Of a stretch of 64,000 nucleotides of DNA, positions 39,178 through 49,550 are shown one piece after another. The stretch comes from Eudorina sp. 2006-703-Eu-15 (Eukaryota > Chlorophyta > Chlorophyceae > Chlamydomonadales > Volvocaceae). The position numbers and the translations under genes were made by a program. Positions within the stretch are counted from its first letter, which is position 1. Every line of letters starts with the position of its first letter. The stretch covers positions 380,614 to 444,613 of the forward strand of contig BDSI01000108.1 of the NCBI GenBank assembly GCA_003117195.1. Direction: 5' to 3'. The notes under the pieces are model-generated. The model saw only the letters and a program-made list of their open reading frames with translations, did no database searches and had not been told where the DNA came from.

Positions 39178-42100
39178 TCAATCGTCCAGAGTGACGGCGT
39201 ACTCCAGGGCGTTCCCCAGCGCCCGTACATCCGTGCCGTACACCTGCAGCAGCTCGGCCTTGACCAGCAACGAGTCCGCCCCGCTGCGGCGAGCGGCAGC
39301 CGCCTCCTCAAGGGAGCGGACCCCCACCTGCCCCCCACAGGGGGAGGGGAGGGGAGGGGACGGGGTGAGGGGTGAACGGAGGGGACGGGTGGAGAAGGGA
39401 GAAGGGAGGGGGAGTCGACCGCAGCAGGGACGAGCAGGGACGAGCAGGGACGAGCAGGGACGAGCAGGGACAGGGAGAGGTAATCGGACGGCCACACCCT
39501 ACATCCGTGTCGGCAGTCGTGGGGCCAGAGCGTGAGCTCCCGGGGCCAGCCGCCGGTCGAGCCCGGACCCGAGCCCCACCTCCGACCCGCCACTAGTTTC
39601 CCCCCCGGGGGCCTCCTGCCGCCTCCTCCTTAATCTACCCACCCACCCACCCACCCACCCACCCACCCACCCACCCACCCACCCACCCACCCACCCTTAG
39701 TCCCCAGTCAGCCGGTCCCGGCACCCCAGCCCCCCGGCTGCCTGCCGAGCCCCCGCCTCTCCGCCCCCTTGCGTCAATGAAGACAGCGAAGCCGCCTCTC
39801 CTCCCCACCCACCCACCCACCCACCCACCCACCCACCCACCCACCCACCCACCCACCCACCCACCCACCCACCCACCCACCCACCCACCCACCCACCCAC
39901 CCACCCACCCACCCACCCACCAACAATCAGCACCCACAATCAGCACCCACAATCAGCACCCCGTATCCCCTCCGCCTTCCTCCCTGGTCACACGCCCCGC
40001 AGCACCACCGCCCCACCCGTGTCGCCCCGCAGCCCCCCACCCCCACGGAGCATCCCCGCCACGCCCCCCACCCACGCACCACCACCACCCGCCCCCCCTT
40101 ACCCCCCCTGCCCCCCGCCCACCATGCTGATGGCTCCGAAGGGCAGGGTCCCCAGCAGCCCGTCCGCGATGCGGTTGGCGAACCCGGGCATCGCCACCGA
40201 CAGCCCCACCGCCACATTGATGGCGTAGAACACAACTCCCTGGCCCAGGGGGGGCGGAAGGGGAAGCGGGGTGGGGGGTGGCAGGAGGTACAGTGGGTAC
40301 GGAGGCACCGGGGCGCGCAGGAGAGGAGACGCCGGCTCGGAAATGTCGAAGTGGAGGAGGTTGTGAGGATGTCAGGGAGGGAGGCCGCAACAGTCATAGA
40401 TCATCATTATCATCATTATCCCGCGGCCTCTGCCAGGGGCCAGTGCCGCGGGAGTCATGAGGCTCCAGGGGGCGCTCCGACCCATGGGCCACGCTGGGCA
40501 CGGTACGCAGCAGGTACGGTACGTGATCCGGCGAATGGCAGGCAAGAGGGGTTGGGTACAGGAAATTGGTAGACATAAATTGGTAGACGCTAGGGGTGGG
40601 GTGGGGTAGCCCCGCCCCTGTCTCCCTCGGGACGTGGAGACGAGGTCGCAGGGGCGGGGGCCCCACACCGGACACCGGACACCCGGGCGGCCGTCCCCCG
40701 GAAGTCCGCTGCTGCTGTTGTGCCACAGCATCGGTCCGCCACGTTTCAATCATCCCACGCCATCAAAGACTCAAAGCCGCTGACGCACCAAACAAGCCGG
40801 TTCAGGACCCCCTCCCCGCCCCGCCCCTCCCCTGCCCTCCCCGCCCCTCCGCACCATCTGCGCCAGCTGCTCCACCTCCCGCGCATTGACCACCTCCACC
40901 GGGGCGTCCAGACCCAGGGCGGCGCTGAAGCTGCTCATCACTCCGGTACCCCGACCGGTCACCTGAGGGGGAGGGAGGGGGAGGGCGGGGGGGGGAGGGA
41001 GGGCGGGAGGGAGGCGGGGGAGGGAGGGGGAGGAGGGAGGGGGGGAGGGAGGGCGGGGGGGGGAGGGCGGGTGAGGGAGGGGTGAGGGGTGAGGAGGGGG
41101 GGGAGGGAGGGCGGGGGAGGGAGGGCGGGAGGGAGGGCGGGGGAGGGCGGGGGGGGGAGAGGGAGGGAGGGCGGGGGAGGGAGGGCGGGAGGGAGGGCGG
41201 GAGGGAGGGCGGGAGGGAGAGCTTTAGGGTTCATATTAACAGCCGCTGACTGATCCGCTGACTGGCACGTGCCAACAAAGCAAAGGTCTCCACAACGCGG
41301 CTCCCAATAGCACTCGGACACGGGGTGGAGGAGGAGGGAGTTGATTGAAGGAGGAGGAGGTGGAGGACGAGCCGCTGCTTCGCGACACCGCGTCACGTCG
41401 CGTTCCCGCGTCGGGGTCGCGCCCCTGCCGGGAAGCCATCATGCGGGCCTGCGAACCCGCTCCAACGGGCCGGCGACTTGAACGTGGCGAGCCGGGATCC
41501 ACCCACCCTCAAGCCCTCGCACACCTGTCCACCCTCTCATCCTCCCCTGCCGCTCCCGTCTGCAGCCGCGCTCCATTCCCCCGCCCCACCTGGTTGATGA
41601 TGCCCAGTGCCCCCGCGGCTCCCGCCTCCTTGAACTCACACACCTGGGGGCAGGTTGGAGGGCCGGCGGGGCAGGTTGGAGGGCCGGCGGGGCAGGTTGG
41701 AGGGCCGGCGGGGCAGGTTGGAGGGCCGGCGGGGCAGGTTGGAGGGCCGGCGGGGCAGGTTGGAGGGCCGGCGGGGCAGGTTGGAGGGCCGGCGGGCAGG
41801 TTGGAGGGCCGGCGGGGCAGGTTGGAGGGCCGGCGGGGAAGGTTCGAGGGCCGGCGGGGCAGGTTGGAGGGCCGGCGGGGCAGGTTGGAGGGCCGGCGGG
41901 GAAGGTTGGAGGGCCGGCGGGGGAGGTTGGAGAGCCGGCGGGGGAGGTTGGAGAGCCGGCGGGAAGGTTCGAGGGCCGGCGGGGCAGGTTGGAGGGCCGG
42001 CGGGGCAGGTTGGAGGGCCGGCGGGGAAGGTTGGAGGGCCGGCGGGGGAGGTTGGAGAGCCGGCGGGGGAGGTTGGAGAGCCGGCGGGGAAGGTTCGAGG

Positions 42101-43876
42101 GCCGGCGGGGCAGGTGCCGGTGCGCAGCGCGAGGAGTGTCCCCCTGTGAGGCTGCGAGCGGAGATCAGCTCTGGCCGCGAGGACATCGCACCACACCCCG
42201 AAGGGTGCAGGGGTTACGGCTGTACATTGTACAACAACACCATGCTAATCCGCGCCCGTGCAAGTATACTGCACGTGCTGCGACCCGACCCCGCTCGAGG
42301 GCGCGGCCGGGCGGCCACGCACGCAGCCCCGCCGCCGTCCCCTACCGCGCACAGCCGTCCCCTACCGCCCGCCCGCCCAAGGCCCGTCCCTCACCTGCAG
42401 CGGGTGTATGAGCCAGTCCCTGGCCAGCACGGGGACGCGAGGCACCGCCTGCTGCACGCAGTACAGGTCCCTCAGGCCCGAGGGGGTGGCCTCGCTGTCC
42501 GTCCGGACCACCAGCGCGGAGGCGCCCCCCACTTGCACGTACGCCTTGGCCAACTCGGCCAGCTCGGCGGAGGTGGTCTCGGGGGTGGGACGAGCCACCT
42601 CGTACACCAGGACCGCCCGGCCCTGCGGGGGTGTGCGGGGGTGTCGGTGGGGGTGAGGGTGAGGGTGGGCCGTCTAGAGGCCCCGGGCGGATGACCCCAG
42701 CGGCTGAAACGTGTGGGGTATGGGGTATGGGGTGTGGGTTAAATTGAGGTGTGGGGTATAGGGTGGATGGGGTGTGGGGTATGGGGTGGATGGGGTTTCA
42801 CTGCGCAGCTGTCACCGGAGGAGAGACGTGCGCGTGACGTCAGCCCGATTGTACGGCGCCCCGCCGGTCTTCGCTGGCCGCCGGTGCCGTACACCAACCC
42901 CGGCCGCCGGCCAGTGCGTCGCTCGATCCCCCTCGCCCCCTCCGCCACACCCCTCCGCCCCCCGCCCCGCACGCCGCCGAGCCCCCTCACCCCACCTGCG
43001 GCACGGACTCCGCAATGAGGGTGGAGAGGCGGTAGGGCGGGTTGAGGGGCATCTGGGTGGCGGACTTGAGCCGCTCGTCCAGCGCCTCCAGACCCATCTC
43101 GCGCATCGAGGACTCGAGCTCGCGCTGCTTGCGGCTGTGGAGCCAGGGGGGGGTGGTCACAGCCGGGTCGAGGTCGAGGTCGGGGGGGGGGATCAAAACC
43201 GATGGGTCAAGCGCTCTGAAGCGGGCCTGTAGGAGGAGACAACCCCGGAGGTGGCTGCGTCCGAAGGAGGACGCGGTGCGGGGGGTAGACCCCTCCCCCC
43301 GACCAACCAACCGCCGCAACACCATAGCACCCTCAGGGTCGGGGTCAGCAGATCAGCACACTGGGGGGCGTACACCAGGTACACGAGAAGGCGGGGTATG
43401 CAAGCGCGCCTGCTCAGCGGGCTTTTTGTGCCCAATATAGGAGTGACCGTGTGGGCCTATGGCTGCAGCTGCGGGGTCAGGGGCGAAGAGAAGGAGCCGG
43501 TGTGGCCGGATGGGGCGACTTAGGGGACGAAGAGGCGAGGGAGGCAATACATGCGACATCCCGTGCCGCTGGGTCCTGGGTGCACGGCGGGGCAGCCCCC
43601 CCCTGTACTTCGCGAAGGTGGGGGATTCCAGCCTTCCACATGGGGTGATGTTCATGTGGTTGTGCGCTCTCACCGGATGGTGGCCTCCAGGGCGTTCATG
43701 GGAGTCTTGGGGGGCTCGCCGTCGGGTCCGGGCGAGCCGGGGCTGCCCGCTGCGGGCGCAGGCCCGGGAGCTCTCCTGAGGGGCTGAAAGCACGACCGGC
43801 GGCCCCGCACTGTTGCTGATGCGGAAGAAGCGCCACAGCCCGCGCCCTTGCTCGACACAACGACGCGACCCAGCAT
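39178..43876 (-). CDS. IGPS-like TIM-barrel protein, probably plastid-targeted
   Basis: Seven exons in transcript order are 43876-43674, 43215-42996, 42622-42395, 41643-41590, 40962-40855, 40239-40123 and 39327-39178. Phases agree throughout, giving 359 residues. The N-terminus (MLGRVVVSSKGAGCG, rich in Ala/Ser/Arg) resembles a chloroplast transit peptide. The core follows the order of indole-3-glycerol-phosphate synthase strands: VLVYEVARPTPE, the VPVLARDWLIHPLQV segment, GAAGALGIINQV, APVEVVNAREVEQL, and a C-terminal VRSLEEAAAARRSGADSLLV. The Lys of the usual K-D-F strand is replaced (ARDW) and the first-strand Lys is absent, so ordinary IGPS activity is doubtful. A non-catalytic or altered barrel seems likelier; this is inference. 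Introns carry several simple-repeat expansions. The exon 2 acceptor at 43216 was chosen because it alone fits the phase. An upstream in-frame ATG at 43924 is an alternative start. Confidence 0.75.
39424..39471. repeat. 10-bp minisatellite (CGAGCAGGGA)
   Basis: About four to five perfect copies lie in the last intron (39328-40122) of the IGPS-like gene, close to its acceptor side. A purine-rich flank, 39345-39415, precedes them. Confidence 0.85.
39638..39920. repeat. Two (CCCA)n tetranucleotide tracts in an intron
   Basis: Tracts at about 39638-39697 and 39805-39920 are nearly perfect CCCA repeats, separated by some 108 unique bases. They lie in the last intron of the IGPS-like gene, so its pre-mRNA would carry long (UGGG)n runs. 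The repeat is not the TTTTAGGG algal telomere unit. Confidence 0.9.
40966..41220. repeat. G-rich tract of GGGAGGGAGGGC type
   Basis: The plus strand is almost only G, with single A, C or T, in the intron between exons 41643-41590 and 40962-40855. It abuts the acceptor at 40963, so the pre-mRNA has a long C-rich polypyrimidine run there. The plus strand could form many G-quadruplexes. Confidence 0.9.
41650..42117. repeat. 21-bp minisatellite, about 22 copies
   Basis: The unit GTTGGAGGGCCGGCGGGGCAG repeats in near-perfect copies, with variants GGGGAAG and GGGGGAG and a few one-base losses. It fills most of the intron 41644-42394 of the IGPS-like gene, ending only a few bases from the acceptor at 41644. 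As 21 bp is seven codons, it yields spurious long open frames. Confidence 0.93.
42705..42797. repeat. GGGGTATGGGGTGTG-type short repeat
   Basis: Irregular repeats of GGGGTATG, GGGGTGTG and GGGTGGATG lie in the intron 42623-42995 of the IGPS-like gene. Nothing else is visible there. Confidence 0.7.
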
Positions 43877-44506
43877 GATGCTTTCCAAGTCAACGGTTGT
43901 AAACGAGTAAGGGCCAATAATCAAAGCTTAAAATTGATATCTTGTAAATAGATTCAACGTATATAAAACGGCTCGAAAAAGGACCCTGAGCTACTGCTTC
44001 AATCTCTTTATAATTATATTTGATCACCTTTCCGAAGAAGGGAGAGAGCCTATCACAAGGACAAGCTGCGAAAGCGCATGGCATGTAAAGTTGCACGGGT
44101 TGCGGCGTGCGTGCTGCGTTTATCTGCTCGTACAACTGTGGTATTGGGTTTCTCTTAAGGACATGCAGCCTTCACCGCGGACCTCTGCACTTTCAAGAGG
44201 CAGTCTTGGCAAGATCAACACACTGCTCCTTGTACACGTGCTTACGACAGCGTGCGCGAAGGCATCAATCAGGCTTCAATTACAGATGCTTTTGAACTAT
44301 CACCCTCTAATGAGGCGCGGCCATTGCCCGGGTAGAGCGCACGGCAGGTGGAGAGACAACATGTGCCCCGAGCGCGGGAACAAGTACGACGCGATGAAGA
44401 TGAACTGGGTGTTATCGTGCGCCTGCACGCTTGGCTCAGCACTAGGTAGTTTCAAGGTGCCCAGCTGTCGATTGGAGTCCTGCCTGCTGCCTGATCGTTC
44501 GAGGGC
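43877..44506. promoter_or_regulatory. Divergent intergenic region between IGPS-like and coiled-coil genes
   Basis: The two genes face away from each other across about 630 bp. The part near the IGPS-like start is A/T-rich (TTATAATTATATTT near 44010). In the left arm the equivalent region has lost about 300 bp on the IGPS-like side, yet the coiled-coil side remains. A shared two-way promoter is inferred from layout only. Confidence 0.4.
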
Positions 44507-47155
44507 ATGGACGATGTTCGCGCGCTCCAGGACGCCTGCCTGCGCGACAGGCAGGAGCGCGACCAATGGCGCCAGGCTTTCCTCGTGGAGCAGAGAATTT
44601 GGAGCTGCGGCTGAAACGCGAGGCAGAGCATGCTGCCAAGCTGCTTGAGGCTATCGCGCAGCGCCGAAAGGCACATCAGGGCGAGGTGCGACCGCCCATG
44701 ATCATTTACAAATACACATATACATTTCATCTCATATGTATTCTATTTGAATTGTGTGACCTGGTGTGCCTTGACCCGTTCCGCAACCTTCCGTGACCGA
44801 TGGAACGCTTCACGCTTGCTTGATAGCGCGGATAGCGCCGCCAGCCTGAGCCCCCTGGCCCCGCGCGTGCACCGTCCGAACGCACAGGTCACTGCGGCGG
44901 TGTTGTACCAGAAGACCCTCCTGGAGCTTACCACGCTCCAGCAGACCCACCTGGAGGTGCAGCAGGTGCGACGGCAATGGCGTGGGTCCCCAATGCGACC
45001 CACGGGTCTTTGAACAACGCGGTTCACCCATCACTCACCAAGGCGACAACCAGCGGTCAGACCAGCGCAGTCATCAAAGAAAGCCGCTGCTGTCCACGTG
45101 CTGCGGCATGTGCCCCATGGGCTCCTGGCTCGCCCCATACACATGTTGTCTTTATCAGGGTGCCTCCCGGTACGGCATCCCCAGATACTGCCGTACGAAA
45201 ACATGGCGGCCCCCTCCCTTGCCCTTTTTCTGTCCCGGATGATAAGGCCCACCATGAGGCCGTGGAGTCGCTCCGAGACCAGCTGGGGGCCTCGAGACGC
45301 GGCGCCGCCGAGCTGGCCTCCCAGCTGGAGGCGGAGCGGGCGGGGCGAGGTGCGGCGGTGGCCGACCTGACGCAGCAGCTGGAGGCCAGGGCGGCAGCCC
45401 ACGCGGCGGAGGTGGCGGCGCTGCACGAAAACTGTACGGATGGGAGGGTTCTTCCTGCGACCCATTTCGCGGCGATGCGATGCGATGCGGGGGTAGATGG
45501 GTGCGCGTGTCTCTCTCGGGGGAGTCCTCGCGCTCGGGGAACTGGGACGAGGTGCACCTGAGGGGGTAATGGGGTTGTTTCGGTTTCCGCAGAGCCGGCG
45601 CGGTGTTCAACATCAACGAATCAAGTGGCACATTGGAACCCACTTGGGTGGCCCAGGTCTCGCCGTCTGTGCCCCCCATTCCCAGGTTATGTAACCGTGA
45701 CAAGGTGGACCCTTAGTCCGTGTGCCCCTTCATTCTGCTGAGCATGAGCTGTCCATTCCGTGTGGGGGTCCGTCCTCTCACCCTCACCCTCACCCGCTCC
45801 CTCAGACGGCGGACGGCTGGCGCTGCTGGAGGACTTCAAGAACCAGCTTCTGGCGGACAAGGCGGCCGCGGAGGAGCGCTGGGCAAAGGAACGGTCGGCA
45901 CTCAAGGTACGGCACTTCGGTCGACGTCGTACTATTGTACGGCTGCTGTGGTGAAATGCTCGACACCACCGCAACGACAGACCCAATGTTCCCTTGGGAC
46001 ACGGTGTCTGCCCCTACGGCCTCTGTTGGCGTCTAGGGCCCAGCAAAACAACCCGGAACTGCGTTAGTTTGCGATCCCCGCTGCAGGGCATGATTACCGT
46101 AGCATGTGGTGGCCACATCACGGCTGCCGCGTCGACAAATGGCAGATCCATCCAATGACATCTGGATTCCCGGCTGCTTACCATCCGAAGGGAACCCCTC
46201 TGGCAGAACCCCACGGGCGCACATGTTCACATCCGTTCATCAACCGCTTCTTCATGGCACAACATGGATCTAAACATAAATCTATTCTTGGAGGAGGACC
46301 TTCAGCTCGGACCCCTCTCTGGCCATCAAATACCCACATCCACGTGCGCGCGTTGCATCTGTTTTCGGCGCAGGCACAACAGGCCGAGAGTGCCGCCGCC
46401 GCGGCCGCGGCCAGCAGCGGCGGCGGCGGCGGCGGCGGCGACACCACTTGGAAGTCCCGACTGATGCGGCTGCGAGCGGAGGCGGACGGGCTGCGGAGGG
46501 AGAGGGACGCCGCGCTTGCGGCGATGCACTCCGCCGGCATCTCACCGCCGCCGTCGGCGTCCGCCGCCACCACCACCGGGTTGGCCCCTCAGGCAGCCGA
46601 TGGTGGGTCCAGTGGCAGTGGCGGCGGCGGCGGCGGCGGGGGTTTCGTTGCGGGCCCCAATGCGTGTCCACCCACCGCGGTAACGTTGCCGAGGACGTCC
46701 GAAGCGGCCGGCTTGGTGCCCCGGCAGCAGCAGATGCCACAGCCGCGGCTGAACCCGCACCAGCCTCTGCACAAACCGCAACAGCCCTCAGCTGACTACC
46801 GGCAATGGCAGCAGCACCAGCAGCAGCAGCTGCTGCTGCAACAGCACCCACACCTGCAGCAGCAGCAACCGCAGCCGCACCCTGCCAACCAGCCCCCGCC
46901 GGGGAACCAGGGCGCTCCCGGTCGGGTCCAGCTCCGCGGCGGCGGCGGAGGTCTGGGAACCACACCTCGAATGGCGCTGGGGGGCCCATGGGTCGCTTAG
47001 GAACCGGAGGAGCCGCCGCGGCCGGCGCCACGCATTCCAATCAGCCGCAGCCGCCTCAGCAGCCGCTGCAGCAGGCGCCTACGGCCAGGGCAGGTCACGG
47101 AGGGGCACCTGGGGGCGCGGGGCCGCAGCCGGGGGGCCCGGGTGCACGGGGCTGA
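44507..47155 (+). pseudogene. Frameshifted second copy of the coiled-coil gene
   Basis: Exons matching the intact left copy are 44507-44685, 44888-44965, 45247-45433, 45806-45906 and 46374-47155, all with the same splice borders. Near 44594-44598, fifteen coding bases are replaced by five, shifting the frame in exon 1. Near 46984 one A is lost, so the last exon stops at 47000 rather than 47153-47155, removing the Gly/Pro/Gln-rich end. The last exon also has a small insertion near 46641-46656 and an Ala-Ala to Thr-Thr change. The first lesion is too large for a simple base-call error; the second could be one. It may still be transcribed. Confidence 0.75.
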
Positions 47156-49530
47156 GGAATCGCGCTCCCATCGAAGTGTTGAGTGGCGTCCCTGCGAGTG
47201 GCATCACGCGGAGAGCGAGTGGAGGAGGTGGGAGCGAAGAGGGAGGAGGAGGATAAGGGGTTCTACGCGGATGGCCGCCCGGTGTGTTTGTGCGACCAGG
47301 GTTGGTTGCCGACGGGGGAGCTTGCACACGCATTGGCGTGATGCGGATTGCAGTTGCGCGGCGGCGGTGCAAGTGTGGACGGTTGCCGATAACCCGGCAG
47401 CGATACGACAGGCAGGGGAACTCCCGTACGTACCAGAGGACGAGCTGGACGACACCGCGTGTGGCTGTCCAGGGCGCCGAGGTGGCCGAGGTGGCAACCG
47501 GGGGGCCAGCTGCCCCTCCGCACCGTCAGCGCAGGACCCGGGTGAGTTCTGCCTGGGAGGTTCCCGAATCGATGTATAGAACAACGCCCGGTCAGTATAC
47601 TGGGAGGATGGGTCTGCTGATGTGCCGAGAGCGATTTTCGTGCGGTCGTTGCGGCCGGCGGCTTACTGTTGCTGTGGCAGGCCTCAACTTCATTGGGTCG
47701 CACTGTGCCGACACAACACCCTTTCAAATTCAGGTCCAGTGCATGCCAGCATTTCAGAAAGCATGCCTTGGCCCCCCCCCCCAAATGAGCAGCAGCATCC
47801 TAACCAACGACGACACATCTTTTGTGTGCAGCCGCGGTCCCGCAACACATAATGATGTACCTGCGCTTGATTATGTTCTGGATTTGTTCTGGCCTGTTCT
47901 GGATAGCGTCCTCGAGTAGTGCTAAGAATATGCTGGGCATCCCAGCCAAATGTAGCCTGTGACCGCTCGACAGGACTAACTCCGCCCAAACTGCATGCAT
48001 GGTAAGCCTGGAGGTGACCTGCCGCCTTGGCGGTGGGGCCTACTGGGGCTTGCTCTGGTATACACCGATGATCCCGTTGGGGTCCGCTGTAACATTCATT
48101 CATTCATTCATGGTAAGCGTCTCTTATAACCTCCTACAAGCCATGGAAAGCCCGCAGCGCATGTTGCACAGATGCAATTACGTTACTGGATGTGACCTTA
48201 ACTATGGTAAGCAACAGAGCTGGTAGGGCGCTTTGCAGTAGTTGCCCTTAGTTGCAGCCACAACCTTCAGCCGAAATCCACAAACTTTTCACGTATGAGA
48301 CTAAAAGCCATCATTGAAAGAAGGAATACGTTGATGGCTACGGCCGAGGCGTCACAAACAGACTGGGATATCCTTGTTCGGTTTTACCGTCAATCGGAAA
48401 TCGCTCGCCAAGTCGGCTGGTCGTTGATACAGTACCTCTTGCTACTTGTCTACCAGTGACGCAGTATTTTGCACAAAAAACCAATTTCTGAAGCATGTAC
48501 GAAGCAGCAGTAGTGACCTTGTCATCTTGTACGACACAGCGGCCAGACTTTTTATATAAACCTGCGGCCCTCGCCTTCTTTTCACCTACCGGGTGTACCA
48601 AAGCGGAACCAGCTCATATGGAGCTTTCTTACTGCACTCTCTCTCAAGCTTAGGAGTCTATTCCTGTCCTTTCGCTGTCCCGAAGCGTTGCAGCCCTGCA
48701 TCTTCGCCTAACTGTTTTCACCATGAATACGAGGTAAAACAGTGAATATTTTATAGTGAAAGCGTCCAGCTAAGCTCGCGTGAGGCGAAATTATGGGATC
48801 CTGGCTCACTCTGTGAGCGGCCATTTGGTCGCAGCCGAGCAGCCTCAACCTATAAGGTCAGCTCGCGGTGTTGGACCGTCTGCAAGAGGCGTCTGCTGGT
48901 CGGCAGTGCTCACATTCCAAAGTCGATGCTCGCACCCGAGAAGCCGAGATTGCCGGTCATTGCAGCTTTGCACTTTAAACTTCAGAGTTCATAATTACAT
49001 GTTTGCAGAGATGTCGCAAAGAACTGCCAAGGTCAGGTTCCTGTCGACAGCGAATTTGCCAGCGCCGCTAACTGTTACTTGAGTGTTGGTATGTGGATTA
49101 CCTGCTATCGGACTGCAACTTGAAGCTCGTTTCGACGAAATAGCGGGGCGTGACCCTTGCGACAACGTCCGAGGCATGGCTCGCATGCCTGCTGGTTGTG
49201 AGTGGAAAACAATGGTATTCATGAGGATTAATGTTTCTGGTTGTGGGCATGCGAGTTCTCGTTAAACGTAATGATTTGGAATCAAGTCATGCCTCGTAGC
49301 CAAAAAAATGGTGTCTTTGGTATACCCGTCAACCACTGGCCCCGCCGCGCCTCTCTTTTCCCCGCACGCACAGACCCGGCTGACCATCGTAGCTTGCTGA
49401 ACAAGAACCTCTACAACGCGCAGCTGACCGACGTGCACAAGACAACTCTCAGCCCCACATCGGCAGTGTCGAAGACCGCTGCCGTGAGCCTACGTCAAGA
49501 TCACCACCGGCTCGACGAAGGAAGCCATCG
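47156..49530. other. Outer part of the right arm, no supported gene
   Basis: This is the mirror of 32786-35132. Apart from the retroelement at 47998-48117 and a TATA-like TTTATATAAA at 48551-48560 (shared with the left arm), I see no feature I can support. Confidence 0.5.
47998..48117 (+). mobile_element. Short non-LTR (SINE-like) insertion with 9-bp target-site duplication
   Basis: A 102-bp core (48007-48108) is flanked by direct repeats CATGGTAAG at 47998-48006 and 48109-48117. It ends in (CATT)3. The left arm has the empty site, with a single CATGGTAAG (about 34278-34286 on the complementary strand). The 3' 65 bases match the remnant at 11872-11938. No coding capacity. The class is inferred from the duplication, 5' truncation and tail. 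Confidence 0.78.
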
Positions 49531-49550
49531 CCCCTCGAGAGGATGATGGC

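Larger units (their letters stand above)
43243..49530. repeat. Right arm of the large inverted repeat
   Basis: This arm is the reverse-complement partner of 32786-38685. It keeps the full exon 1 and 5' region of the IGPS-like gene and carries a decayed copy of the coiled-coil gene. Right-only sequence includes about 43742-44043, a short insertion near 44470-44491 and the retroelement at 47998-48117. Confidence 0.95.

Noticed and set aside
39638..39920. Interstitial telomere repeats
   Set aside because: The tracts are CCCA tetranucleotides, not the TTTTAGGG or TTTAGGG units of green algae and plants, and they sit in an intron.
41344..42694. A 449-residue plus-strand protein with LEGRRGR repeats
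   Set aside because: It is created by the 21-bp minisatellite and lies antisense to well-supported exons of the IGPS-like gene.
32786..49530. Pure assembly fold-back artefact
   Set aside because: The arms differ by a retroelement with target duplication, a roughly 300-bp deletion, a 15-to-5-base change and many single-base changes, and the 4.56-kb spacer is unique. An artefact would give near-perfect arms and little spacer. Raw reads are still needed.
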